From contig JAJAGP010000342.1 of NCBI GenBank assembly GCA_025084515.1, positions 298,001 to 362,000 on the forward strand: a stretch of DNA of 64,000 nt, in the 5' to 3' direction. Position numbers and translations under genes: made by a program. This document shows positions 33,236-43,379 of the stretch, piece by piece. Source of the stretch: Ancistrus triradiatus. Its lineage: Eukaryota; Chordata; Actinopteri; Siluriformes; Loricariidae. The stretch's first letter is position 1; each line of letters opens with the position of its first letter. The notes below the pieces were generated by a model. That model saw nothing but the letters and a program-made list of their open reading frames with translations, had not been told where the DNA came from and did no database searches.

Positions 33236-33560
33236 AACATATATTCCCCGGGCAAAAAATTATTCACCTTGTTTGGTTAAGGTGGTAGTAACTTCAGGCT
33301 CCTGCAGATGGTGTTGCACAAGGGCTATAAATGCTTGTGCAACAGAATTCACAGATTGAGAAATGGTGGTACAGTGAAAATGAGTCGCAAAAGCAGATGT
33401 TGACTGGCAAAAAGGAGTGATTGCATCTGGGTTTTGAACACCATGGATTAGGTACACATGCTATTAAGTATGTTTCAGTCACAGATTTTTTGTCCAGTGA
33501 GTATATGTGCAGTGTATTCTTTGAATACGGAATTTACAGCATATAGACATTTAAGGCATT
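33236..33560. other. Unassigned, possible transposon scrap
   Basis: The segment has minus-strand open frames of 62-65 codons with no recognisable domain. The texture (gcaaaaaggagtgattgcat, tggtggtacagtg) hints at an old DNA transposon, but I cannot name it. Confidence 0.25.
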
Positions 33561-33725
33561 CATTTATGCAGTTGGTACATTTACTTCATCATCCCTCCTC
33601 CTTGCATCTTCCTCTTTAGCTGGCCCACTAGGGGCCAATTATCTCATTTAGCATGCTCACTATACTATATCTCCTGGCCTTCTCTTTGTAGCTCTGAGAA
33701 CAGAGAGAGAGAGAGGAAAAAATGA
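33560..33725. promoter_or_regulatory. Candidate regulatory block with CTCF-like site
   Basis: It contains cccactaggggccaattatc. Within this, ccactaggggcc matches 11 of 12 CTCF core positions and is followed by an attatctcatttagcatgct AT-rich cluster. Unique sequence; role inferred. Confidence 0.3.
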
Positions 33726-34045
33726 ATTATGAAAAGTGGAAACAAAAGTGCTGTCATCACCCTATTGCACTGCATAGGTCCCACTAATTTACTGCATGTA
33801 TATTTTTGTGGGCTTTATAAATATAAAGTTTATAAAAAATACAAAATAAATACATTATGAGCCCATAAGTCAAAAGATACACAAAATATGTTTAATATAC
33901 TGTACATAATTTTGCTATAGTTATTAGCAAATGTTACCAGTGTTGAACACTGGCAAGGTGAAGTTTGAGCACAGATGCACAGCAACAACTTCTGAGTGAT
34001 GCCTGAGTGATTCAATGTCTTCTGGATCAGTTTTCTGACACTTTT
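33726..34045. other. AT-rich non-coding DNA
   Basis: No gene or repeat recognised. Confidence 0.45.
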
Positions 34046-34420
34046 AAGTCAAGTCAAGTCAAGTCATATTTATTTATATAGCGCTTTTTACAATGGAGCA
34101 TTGTCTCAAAGCAACTTTACAAGTTTAGATTGTCTCCTAATATCTACGTCCAATCCCAAATTGAGCAAGCCTAGGGCGACAGTGGCAAGGAAAAACTCCC
34201 TAGTTCTAGGAAGAAACCTTGGGAGGACCAAGACTCAAAAAGGGACCCAACCTCCTTGGGCGGCGTAGATGATAAATCTAAGAGCGAAACTAAAGTCCTG
34301 TGTTTGGTTGGCTGGCATATGAAGCCCAGTGGTTGACTCCGGATGGCATTTACTGGAAGCACCTTAAAGTCCAGACCTGTGCACCAAGATATCTTCTATC
34401 AGGAAAATGATCCCGGAGAG
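34046..34420 (-). mobile_element. L2-clade LINE 3' fragment
   Basis: It begins with tail units (aagtcaagtcaagtcaagtc), then atatagcgctttttacaatg, gagcaagcctagggcgacag and ttgggaggaccaagactcaa. It loses similarity after about 34420. Only the 3' end of the LINE is present. Confidence 0.85.
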
Positions 34421-34999
34421 TCACCAGCAAAATCAGAGTTAGCTTTCTTTTGGGCAGAGACTGAGTTTGTAAGAAGTGCCCCCATGGTACATTCCAGCCA
34501 ATTACTAAATTACTTTTGATAAATTATAATTAATATCATATTAAATATATCCATCTAAAAGATTTAAAATGAATGAGTGATTGTATTGAGGAAATGTTAT
34601 GGTGATGACTTAATACAACAAAATCAATTGTAAGGCTTTTATTTTTTATTGGCGTTTGAGGAGTCATTTGTGCTCCCAATTTGTCAGCTAGTTACAAGAT
34701 TCTGCTCCTTTGAGAGGTCAAAGGGTGAGGTTAGAGAGAGCGTAGGGAGAGCTAAGTGTAGCGTCCACCCAGCCACGCTGCTGGTATGGTATGTTTTGTC
34801 ACCCTATTAGTCAGTGTGAACTCACCCAGGATCTTTCTTTTCTGTTGGATTGTTCTGTTGGATTGTGACTGACACCTATCTGTTGCAAGCCAGACTCTGC
34901 TGCCAGAGCTTTAGTAATAGCACTCCGTCAGAATAGGGAGTGTCTGAGGCTGCCGGTGGATTGGATGAGGTGGAAATGGCTCTGTTGGCTATGATCCAT
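34421..34999. other. Unassigned, possible leader of the gypsy-class relic
   Basis: Given its position directly before the gag remnant, it may contain the 5' LTR or leader of the relic at 35000-37460. I cannot mark LTR ends, because no second copy is present for comparison. Confidence 0.3.
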
Positions 35000-35151
35000 T
35001 TCACCTTCTTCTACTCTCTTTTCTCAGCACACAGAGGATGAGCATGTGCAAGTTCAGTTGGCTTGTCTGAAGATAGAGGACAAAAAGTGAGCTGCCACCT
35101 GACAGGCTGATCTTAAGTTTAAGTTGGCTGTGAGAAATATGGAGTTGGAGT

Positions 35152-35791
35152 GTGAGAAAGAGGTACGAAGAGCTTGAACTGAAAGATTTTATGTCTCTGG
35201 TACTGCCTTTATTGACCTCCATTGGATTGGAAGTGGGATCTACTTTGACTCCTGCTGCCATCCAAACCCATGGCACACTTGAGGATGTATCAGCTGAGTT
35301 GGAGTCTCTCCCCACTACTCATAGTATCACTAATAGGAGTAAGTACATAGTTGTAGTTCCTATACTTAGAGAGACTGAAGTGGACACCTGTTTCAGTATA
35401 TTTGAGAAGTTTGCCACTACACTGCATTGACCAGAAAGTATTTGGGCATTATTAGTACAGTGCAAACTTGTGGAAAAGGCTCAAGTAATCTGTTCACTTT
35501 TGTTCACTTATAGAAAGCACTCAGTATAAGTTAGTAAAATCTATGATATTGAAAGCTTATGAACATACCCCAGAGGCTTATAGACAACAATTTTGTGGAT
35601 ATCGTAAATCTACCCAAACATATACTGAATTTGAAAAGAGCAGTTGTAATAATCTAAATGCTCAATCGAAAGGGTTTGCTCTGACTGGTCCAGTCCCTTC
35701 AGAGCTTTTAACTAGAGATTTGTTTGCGCAAGAGACCCCAGATCCATGTTACAAACCTTTTATTCTAAGGATGGTAGTGTGCAGCTGGTAA
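35152..35791 (+). pseudogene. gag remnant of gypsy-class element
   Basis: Two plus-strand frames (35152-35430 and 35543-35791) carry the gag landmarks. YIVVVPILRETEVDTCFSIF and EKFATTL form the start of the SCAN-like gag helix bundle. After a stop and frame change, MILKAYEHTPEAYRQQFCGY and TYTEFEKSS follow. Upstream, around 35030-35150, a Lys/Glu-rich helical segment is recognisable in fragments. The order matches fish gypsy-class Gag proteins. At least one stop and two frameshifts break it. Confidence 0.7.
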
Positions 35792-36206
35792 ACACTCAGA
35801 TGGCTACAGCTGTCAAAGCTTTGAGGGCTATAGAAGCTGCTCAGTTGTTCGTGTTAGTGAACATTCTGCTGTTTTTGGACCAGTTTTTTGTGGGTCACAT
35901 GCAGTATGTCAAATTTCAGTGATGGGCTATGTTAAGGTGCCTTTGCACTTACTTCAGTTATCCTCAAGTTTGGTCTCGGATCAGTTTAAAGTTGCTGTAT
36001 GTGATGAACTTCCTGTGAAGGGAGTTCAGTTTATTTTGGAAAACGATATAGCTGGTGGTGAAGCAGTGCCTATATTGGACATTTTGGGTGAAGCTGTTTC
36101 TCCTGAGGAAGAAGTGGTAGAACAGTGTGAAATTTTCCCTCCTTGTGTTCTAATTAGATCAAATTCTAGACCCAAGGCCGAAGACACTACTATGCATAAA
36201 ACTTGA
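35760..36206 (+). pseudogene. Retroelement aspartic protease remnant
   Basis: The frame running through 35815-35835 reads KALRAIEAAQ where fish gypsy-class proteases have an LRDTGA active site, so the catalytic Asp-Thr-Gly has become Ala-Ile-Glu (35827-35835). The frame then changes. The open segment 35919-36206 starts MGYVKVPLHLLQLSSSLVSD, continues LPVKGVQFILENDIAGGEA, and ends in the linker that precedes integrase. With the active-site triad lost, the enzyme would be inert even without the frameshift. Confidence 0.65.
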
Positions 36207-36229
36207 CTAGACCTGGTTGGAAATGCGCA

Positions 36230-37460
36230 GTCGGAAAAGGTATGGTTAATCATGAACAAGTTTTAGAAACACAAAGAACTGATCCTAGTCTAGATAAGTA
36301 CTTTAACTTGTTAAATACTAATGGTGTAATGCCTGATAAACAAGCCAAATATTTCTTGGACAATGTTGTCTTGATGCATTAATGGAATTCATGTGTTATG
36401 CCTGAACATGATGGTGTCTGTCAAATAGTTGTACCTTGTAAGCCCTTGGGCTGGACTTTTAGGTGTTACTAAAACTTATTGTAACATTCTAAAACATTTC
36501 TTTTGGCCTGCTCTGAAAAGTGACATTGCTAAATATTGTGGTACTTGTCATGTTTGTCACTGAAACCCAATCAACCTGTTTCTTCCACTCCGTTGTGACC
36601 TATTCCAGTGGTAGGTGAACCCTTTAAGCACTTACTCATGGACTGTGTTGGACCGTTGGCCAAAAAACAAAGTCGCGTAACCAATTTCTTTTCACAACTA
36701 TGTGTGCGGTTACACGATTTCCCAAAGCTATTCCCTTATGTAAAGTCACTGCTCAAATTATAATATGTGCCTTAATCAAATTCTTCTCAATATTTGGGTT
36801 ATCTAAAATAACCCAAACTGACTAAGGTTACAATTTCATATCTAAACACTTTAAGCAGGTGTTGGAGAGCTTGAGAGTTAAACATGCGATATCTAGTCCA
36901 TGTCATCCCGAATCACAAGGCACACTCAGTCACTAAAATCTATGTTTGGCAAATATTGTTTGGAAACTGGAAACTCTTAAGATGAAGGAGTTCCTTTGGT
37001 ATTATTCACAGCTAGGGAAGCAGTACAAGTATCTGTCGTTTAGCCCATCAGAGTTTGTATTTGGGCATTCAGTACATGGCCTGCTGAAACTCTTAAAGGA
37101 GTTATTCTTAGAGTTTGGAAACAAGGTAAAGCCAGTTGACATTCAGGAATATGTTTGTTATTTTTGTGATAGACTATGTGAAGCTTAGGAAGTTGTCATA
37201 AACCAATTAAAGCAACATTTGATAAAAATTAAAAAAACATTGTTAAATGTCTCAAACAATTGACCCTGATGATCAGGTGTTGGCTCTATTACCTGTTTCT
37301 GGAGCTTTGCTCGCCACTCAATTTAACAGTCCTTATCGGATTGAAAGAAAGATTAGTGGCACGGATTATGTCATTAAAACTCTAGAATGCAGGAGTTTAC
37401 ATGAAGGATGTTTACATTTTCAGTCTGTAACTTTTTCACTTAAATTAGATCTTGCTCTTT
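36230..37460 (+). pseudogene. Integrase remnant of gypsy-class element
   Basis: Successive pieces in different frames follow integrase order. A zinc-binding segment with TCHVCH lies near 36545. The catalytic-core start PVVGEPFKHLLMDCVGPL holds the first catalytic Asp near 36640. HPESQG occurs near 36907. Then come SPSEFVFGHSVHGLLKLLKE (36946-37188) and a C-terminal GPY/F-type module, NSPYRIERKISGTDYVIKT (37247-37462). The stretch that should hold the catalytic Glu is deleted just after HPESQG. Several stops and frameshifts confirm a dead gene. Confidence 0.75.
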
Positions 37461-37499
37461 AAGTCTTTATCAGTTGAATGTTAGTAGTATTTTAGAGTT

Positions 37500-38125
37500 T
37501 TACAGTTTCTATACATTTCATAATTTCTTTTGCCCCAAAGCATCTTTAACAAATGGAGATGAGAAGAGGTGTGGCCAGTAGCATGGCTCAGTATTACTGT
37601 ACTGTGCAATCCATGTAGGCAACTGTGTCAGTAGGATTAATATGACACCACCCATCTGCACACAGGATCTTAGTTCAGCCAGAGTGACCATTGGGTTCTT
37701 GGTCACCTCTCTTACCAAGGACCTTCTCCCCCGATTACTTAGTTTGGTAAGCCAGCTCTAGGAAGAGTCCTGGTTGTTCCAAACTTCTTCCATTTAGGAA
37801 TTATGGCCACTGTGCTCTTGGGAACTTTCAGTACAGCAGTTTTTTTGTAGCCTTCTCCAGATCTGTGCCTCCAGACAATCCTGTCTCTGAGCTCTACAGG
37901 CAGTTCTTTCCTCCCTATGGCTTGGTTTTTGTCCTGATATGCATTATTAGCTGTGAGAACTTAAATAGACAGGTGTGTGTTTTTCCAAATCATGTCCAAT
38001 CAACTGAATTTACCACAACTGAACTTTAGTCAAGGTGTAGAAACATCTCAAAGACCATCAAGAGAAATGAGAGGCCCCCAGAGCTAAAATTCCAGTGTCA
38101 CAGCAAAGGTATATATATGAGAAAT
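37500..38125 (-). mobile_element. Tc1-like relic, 5' half
   Basis: In minus orientation it matches a widespread fish Tc1 family (leader tttggaaaaacacacacctg, then tctatttaagttctcaca). The gene begins near 37940 and reads KNQAIGRKELPVELRDRIVW, GEGYKKTAVLKVPKSTV, KWKKFGTTRTLPRAG. It breaks near the linker and resumes as MVREVTKNPMVTLAELRSC (37518-37718). Only the DNA-binding half survives; the catalytic half and the left inverted repeat are missing. Confidence 0.8.
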
Positions 38126-38436
38126 TATTGGTAACAAATGATCATCATTCATGATCCGCTATTAGATCAGCCTTAGGTCATTACAAAGTAAAAGGACATT
38201 TTCTCTAATATTATAATACAGTTAATATGGGTTGCGTTTTGCCTGTGTAAGAAAATGTCAATGGTTTTAAGGCTTAAATCCCTTTTTTGTAAATTAAAAA
38301 CAAAAATTTAAAAACAGTAATTAATCTCACCTGATCCCTCAACAGTAGAACCATAACCAAAAAAAGCCCACTAACATATCTACTTTCTATGAAGGCTGAG
38401 GAAAGCTCATCTCCCACCTCCCATCTTCACCATATT
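38126..38436. other. AT-rich non-coding DNA
   Basis: No gene or repeat recognised. Confidence 0.4.
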
Positions 38437-38743
38437 GTAAAAAGGGACTATCAGGAGCATTCTGAGCAACTGCAACACTGCCCGGTTGGGGAATTGGACC
38501 ATCTCAGACCGCAAGACCTTGCAGAGGATAGTGAAGACAGCTGAGAGGGTCATTGGTGTCTCTCTTCCCTCCACCACAGACATTTACACTACATGCTGCG
38601 TCCACAAAGCCACCAACATTGTGGCTGACACCACACACCCCTCACAGACACTCTTCACCCTTACCTTCATTGCCTTGTATTGTTACATATCATTTGTAGG
38701 TCCTGGAGGAAAGTTGGTTAGTTTCACTGTATACTGTATATGA
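38437..38743 (+). pseudogene. LINE reverse transcriptase C-terminal fragment
   Basis: The plus frame contains NWTISDRKTLQRIVKTAERV, IGVSLPSTTDIYTTCCVHKA and TNIVADTTHPSQTLFTL. This matches the C-terminal segment after the polymerase domain of a common fish LINE (pattern: DRK.LQRVV.TA..I.G..LPS...IY...C..RA..I..D..HP). It is a separate family from the L2 copies here. The upstream polymerase domain is absent. Confidence 0.7.
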
Positions 38744-39109
38744 TTGAAATGACAAACCCACTTGACACTTTACATTCAATTTAGGGATGTTAGGAATGCA
38801 GGAAGGGCTACTGAAAAAAATCAACTCCTGGGAGTTAACCAAGTGCTAGCAGGAATCATTGATGCTTGTGTTGGACCGGGTGAAGATGAGGTGAGATGGG
38901 AGACCTGCTGGGTGAGTCCATGGACAGCTGGGATAAGCAGAGCAAAAGCCTGCTACTGGGACTGGCGCTCCATGATTGGCTGCAAGATGTGCTGTCAACC
39001 CGGCAGCTGATCATGTGCAGCAATCACATCCAGAGAAGTGTCCAGAAATCTAATGTTAAAAGGAAGATAATGTTATACAGCATTTCCTAAATTCTCTAAA
39101 TTTAATCTT
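38744..39109. other. Unassigned DNA
   Basis: Short open frames at 38762-39090 have no recognisable domain. Confidence 0.35.
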
Positions 39110-39275
39110 GTTGATGAAAGGGAGAAATTGGTCTATAATTAGGGTCAAGGTTATGAAATCAGTTTCAATTTAAATGTGCTTAATTATCGCACATTTAAAG
39201 GAATTCACCACATAGCAAAAGCTAATTGATGAATTTAAAATAATAAGCAGTGAGCAGTAAAGAACTAGATACAGT
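39110..39275 (-). mobile_element. L2-clade LINE internal fragment
   Basis: It matches, in the same orientation, the internal segment of the LINE at 57640-57785: attggtctataattagggtc, agg...cacatttaaagga and aaaataataagcagtg. Isolated scrap. Confidence 0.7.
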
Positions 39276-39880
39276 GGTACCACGGTTCTCGACCACCTTG
39301 GAAATCATCAGATTTGGTTCTCAATGCTCGACTAGAAAAATCTCAGTTTACATCATTTTCTTGAAAACACATAGCTTAGAACCTATTCTAGTGCACTGAA
39401 TTCACCAATAGATTAAGTGTTTTGCTTTTACTTTTCACTTTCTATTCATTACAGACTAAATTATATGACATTTTTTAACACTTTATTTTAAAATAAACTT
39501 TCTGTTAATGATTTTGTCCAACTGTAGGTTAATGTGATACAGTATAGACACCCTACCAAATACTCATAAAACTTCTCAGTTCATGACACATTTAACTTAT
39601 GATGGATTTGTCACTTATGAGCATATTCCCATCAAACAAACAAACTCATTGCTCTTTTGTTTTCGTCGATGTTCGCTACGTTTATTAGCTCCATGGTACT
39701 TCAGAGTGTTTCTTCGTTCTTTTGTTCATCGAAAAAGTTGACGGAAACCCCACTAAGTACAGTGAGTTTTTAAAAAAAATTCTCGAAGTTCCTACATTAT
39801 AAGCCCCACTACTCGGAGTATGAGTGTGTTTTTTTGTCTATTGGTTCCTAACGGGCAGGGTGCTGCAAAGGGCCATTAAA
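39276..39880. other. Possible DNA-transposon scrap and AT-rich DNA
   Basis: The word acagtggtaccacggttctc at 39283 resembles the terminal repeat of a known class of TA-flanked transposons, followed by tcgaccacc. No matching opposite end or gene was found. Confidence 0.3.
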
Positions 39881-39894
39881 AGAACTGGTCACAG

Positions 39895-41302
39895 TTGGAA
39901 TTGGATACCTGTGATCAACTGTATAAGAAACTCTGGGATAATTTTGGCCTTGCCCCTGGGGAGGTGAAAGACGACTCGTGGAATATGCTATCCAGTGAAG
40001 GCCCAATGCACAGATCAAGGTCCACCCATTGTCAGCCTGAGTTACAACTCACATGCCATTTGCTGGACCCCCTGCTGGCTTGTTGTTCCCAGGTTCCCAT
40101 ACTCGACAGAGCTAAGTCTGTCCGTGAGATCATCCCGAAGATGTCTGTTACCGCCCCGATGACGTCCGTTCCTGGTCCCTTCCAGAAGGCGCCAGTTCAG
40201 GAGCTCGTCCTGTGGACGACCGGTACAGAACCTGTCAAGAAGACATCTGTTCATGGTCCAGTCCAGACAAAGTCAGTTCCTGTGCCTGTTACAAGGAAGT
40301 CGGTACCAGTACTTGCCCCGAAAAAGTCTGTGCATGTGCTAGTCCAGAGGATGCCCATTCCAGTGTCTGTCCAGAAGGTGTTTGTCCCAGTGTCAGCCAA
40401 GAAGGCGTTGCTCCCAGAGTCAACCGAAAAGGCGTTGATCCCAGAGTCAGCCAAGAAGGCGTTGATCCCAGAGTCAGCCAAAAAGTCGTTTGTCCCCAAG
40501 TCAATCCAGAGGACTCCTGTTTCTGCCCCAAGGAAGTTTCTGCCAGTAGCTGTCCCAATAAAGTCTGAGCCAGTGCCTGCCCAAGGATGTTAGTACCAGT
40601 GCCAGCCCCAAGAAAGTCTGTTCCTGTTCCGAGAAAGTTTCAGCCTGTACCTGTCCTGAGAAAGTCTGTCCCAGTGCCTGCCTCAAGAATGTCAGGGCCC
40701 TTGCCAGACCAGAGTATGCCTGTCCCAGAGATCGTCCGGAGCAAGACAGCTTCAAAGACGATCCAAAAGACGGTATAGAGCACATCCGCACCTGAGACCG
40801 TCAAGAGCACACACATTCCATCTGGAGCATGACAGATTCAGAGACCATCCAGAGGACACCTGTTGCCGAGATCGTCCAAAGCATGTGAGCCCCAGAGACC
40901 GCCCAGAGCATGTGGGCTCCAGGGACCATCCAGAGCACATTGGATACAGAGATCGTCCAGATCACGTCCGCATCAGGGACCATCCAGAGCATGTCCATAT
41001 CAGAGACCGGCCAGAGCATGTCCGCATCAGAAACCGTCCAGAGCACGTCCGCTTTAAAGACAGTCAAGGAGACACCTGGTCCAGAGCTTATCAAGTCGGC
41101 ATCTGTTTCAAGGACTGCTAAATCGGAGCTTGTTCAAGAGTCTGACAAGTCACAGTTCGTCCCAAAGATTGTCAAGTCAGAGTTCGTTACAGTGTCAGTC
41201 AAGGCAGAGCTCGTTCCACAATATGTCAAATCAGGGCTCACTCCAGAGTTTGCAGAATCTGAGCCTGTCACAGAGTCTGTCAAGTTGGCGTCCGTGCCAT
41301 AG
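39895..41302 (+). other. GC-rich array encoding a nonapeptide repeat
   Basis: An open frame at 39895-40593 (232 codons) starts MELDTCDQLYKKLWDNFGLA. From about 40135 it becomes a degenerate 9-residue (27-bp) repeat, for example PESAKKALI, PESAKKSFV, TRKSVPVLA, PKKSVHVLV. The repeat continues in a second frame (40587-40778) and a third (40910-41302: TIQSMSISE, TGQSMSASE, TVQSTSALK, IVKSEFVTV). Dividing the length by 27 gives about 40 units. Other frames on both strands are also open, so openness is weak evidence of coding. It may be a decayed repeat-protein gene, a retroelement accessory frame or a minisatellite. I recognise no domain in the N-terminal 80 residues. Confidence 0.5.
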
Positions 41303-41633
41303 TCTATCTTGTTGGTCAGTGAAGTTGGCTGAATTAAACCACCAAATTATTTTTTGTAAGCTAAACAATGCAGTCACAAATACTGCCATAAAAACAACAT
41401 TGCAGGACATCACTGATCAAATTAATTCAGTGGGACATAGGATGGAGACGAACTGCAGAGAATGTAGGGGGAAGTGGAGAGACTATGCCAGCATGACAAA
41501 GAGGAAAGCTACAGCTCTAAGGAAGAAACAACAGAAGACTAGTGTCAACAGCAGGCTGCCACTGCTTCCTCCTGGGGAGGTGAGTTTTGGCCATCCTAGG
41601 CCCAGAAGTGCTGGAGGGAGTCCCAGGGGGTAG
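41303..41633 (+). pseudogene. Myb/SANT-like DNA-binding exon relic
   Basis: The plus frame gives LQDITDQINSVGHRMETNCR, then ECRGKWRDYASMTKRKATAL and RKKQQKTSVNSRLPLLPPGE. This fits the C-terminal half of the Myb/SANT-like domain of Harbinger-associated and TSNARE1/NAIF1-like fish proteins (pattern W.DI...INSV......EC..KW.DY.S.TKRKA). The exon would end at a consensus donor GGGGAG|GTGAGT (GT at 41580). A strong acceptor, ccccccacag, lies at 41772-41781. The N-terminal half of the domain is decayed or fused to the nonapeptide array by frame coincidence. Function would be DNA binding; whether it is expressed is unknown. Confidence 0.5.
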
Positions 41634-42240
41634 AGATGTCTGTGGTATTCACACCTCATAGATATCAACTTCCCACTCACCTCCTCATTGCCCATTAATA
41701 TCTGCCCACCTGCAGTGTGATCTCCCCTTCAACACTGTGCACTTCCACCTGAGCCCCTAAACCTTCACCATCCCCCCACAGGGACCTTCAACATTGGGCA
41801 ATCCCCAGCATGGCCATCAGTCCCACAGGCCTGCCCTGTACGCTGGACCCCCAGAATCCCCTCAGTCTGGGAGCTCATCCACCCATCCTCTGCACAGCGC
41901 CCCCCTTACAAATTATTATTACAGTAATAATAAACAATAAATCCATTATATAATTGAAATATAAAGACATGGAATAACTGCAAATAAAGTGAAACTTTAT
42001 AGCCACTTTGTGAATGCAGTTTGGCACGTCTTATTGTTGGGACAGCAGCACCGAGACTCAGGAAGTATCTGAAATTGCACGTGTAGACTGATGTAATATA
42101 CCTATACAGAATTTAATGATAAAATGTTATAATATAATATGCCTATGATCGCATACCTATGGTGGCATATTGTATTGGTATTAGCGCAAGAGTGTAAAAG
42201 CGCTGGTTCTCAATGTGGATTCAAATCCTAGGCAATAAAA
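41634..42240. other. Unassigned DNA; possible second exon
   Basis: From the acceptor at 41781 a Pro/Ser-rich open stretch runs to about 41900 and could be the next exon of the Myb-like gene. Beyond that the DNA is AT-rich and featureless. Confidence 0.3.
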
Positions 42241-43375
42241 GTTATGATAAAGTTTGTAATTCTCTTTGCCATTTCCGCCTTTTTGGTTTGTTTACCAGCA
42301 TTACCTTATCAATTGACATTTAAAAAATCGATTTTTGACATTTGTGAAACGATACTGAATCATCCATGTCTAATTTCTACCATATAGCACAGTCACTAGT
42401 GGGCAAACAACATCCATTCAATAAAATACATGTTCCAGCGCATGTTCCAGAAAGCTAAGAAAAGTTTTGGCGTGAAAGAAATGTTGGGAGAGCATAGTTT
42501 AGCGAATGCACAATCAAGAAGTACATAAAGAACTACATATTCAAAGCACTTGACATTCTATTAAATGTTTGTACAGGAAGACAAATGTAAATGGTCACCT
42601 TTCTGACATTATTTCACCCCTTCTTTGACTGCGTCTTCCACCGTTGATGATATAATCACCAGGAACTACATTTCTAACCACAGGTTTACAGCTGTAGTTT
42701 AAACTTCACAACTTAAAGACAGTGTTTGTCAATATTTGGTGGAACTATGGTTTTGGAAAATACCTGTGTCACTTATCAATGGTTCATACTACATAAGTTA
42801 CCAATGTAGTTGCCTCGATAGTTTCAGCTGTGAATTTAGGAAACATTTGCATCCCAACTGCATTGTTCAAACTATGTGGGTTCCTAATGTAGCTAGCAGT
42901 TATGCTTTTGGGAAACAAGCCCCTTGATTTTGGTCCTCTATAGCTCTGGGTTGTGAATCCTTGGCTTAGACTAAGGGAAGAGCTGTGGGTTCATTGGCAC
43001 AGAGATTTGTGGTGATCTGGGATGTTGGGTTGCTGTTTTCTTGCCTTTTACATGCAATCACTGAGGTTTGTTGGTTGCTGGAGAGAAGAATCGCTAATGT
43101 ATCATGTCATCACACTTGAATTTGCTATCTCCTCTTTCTCTCTATGCTGTTGTAGTTGTGCTGTCTAATGCTGTACCTTTTTAAAATAAAGTCTGTTTTA
43201 ATAACCTCATTAGTGTAAACACAGATGGCTCTCATAAAATAACAACCTTAAACTAAAACTAGGATTACTTAACATTATATCACTCACAAGTAAAGCAGTT
43301 ATTGCAAATACTGATTAATGATTACTGATAATTGCTTACATGCATTCTGTCTTACTGAAAATTATGAATATTTAG
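42241..43375. other. Mostly unassigned; possible MITE at 42650-42925
   Basis: The segment ends near 42925 with gcttttgggaaacaagcccc, which resembles the end of a fish Harbinger-like MITE. I could not match a clear opposite end. No gene recognised. Confidence 0.3.
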
Positions 43376-43379
43376 CCTT

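Larger units (their letters stand above)
35000..37460 (+). mobile_element. Gmr1-like Ty3/gypsy retrotransposon relic
   Basis: The order of decayed coding pieces is gag (35020-35760), protease (35760-36200), integrase (36230-37460). There is no room for reverse transcriptase or RNase H between protease and integrase. Ty3/gypsy elements normally have integrase last; Gmr1-like elements of deuterostomes have integrase before reverse transcriptase. The region after integrase, where reverse transcriptase should start, is replaced by a Tc1 relic at about 37500. No LTR was identified. Frames are broken throughout. Confidence 0.75.

Noticed and set aside
40042..40558. Minus-strand and alternative-frame open frames in the nonapeptide array
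   Set aside because: They are mirror readings of the same 27-bp repeat; only the plus frame with a non-repeat N-terminus is considered.
40501..41094. Minus-strand frames of 60-97 codons with LW.VS repeats
   Set aside because: Shadows of the repeat array on the opposite strand.
42180..42240. tRNA-like segment with gattcaaatcc
   Set aside because: Only a B-box-like word; no A box at the proper distance and no stem pairing.
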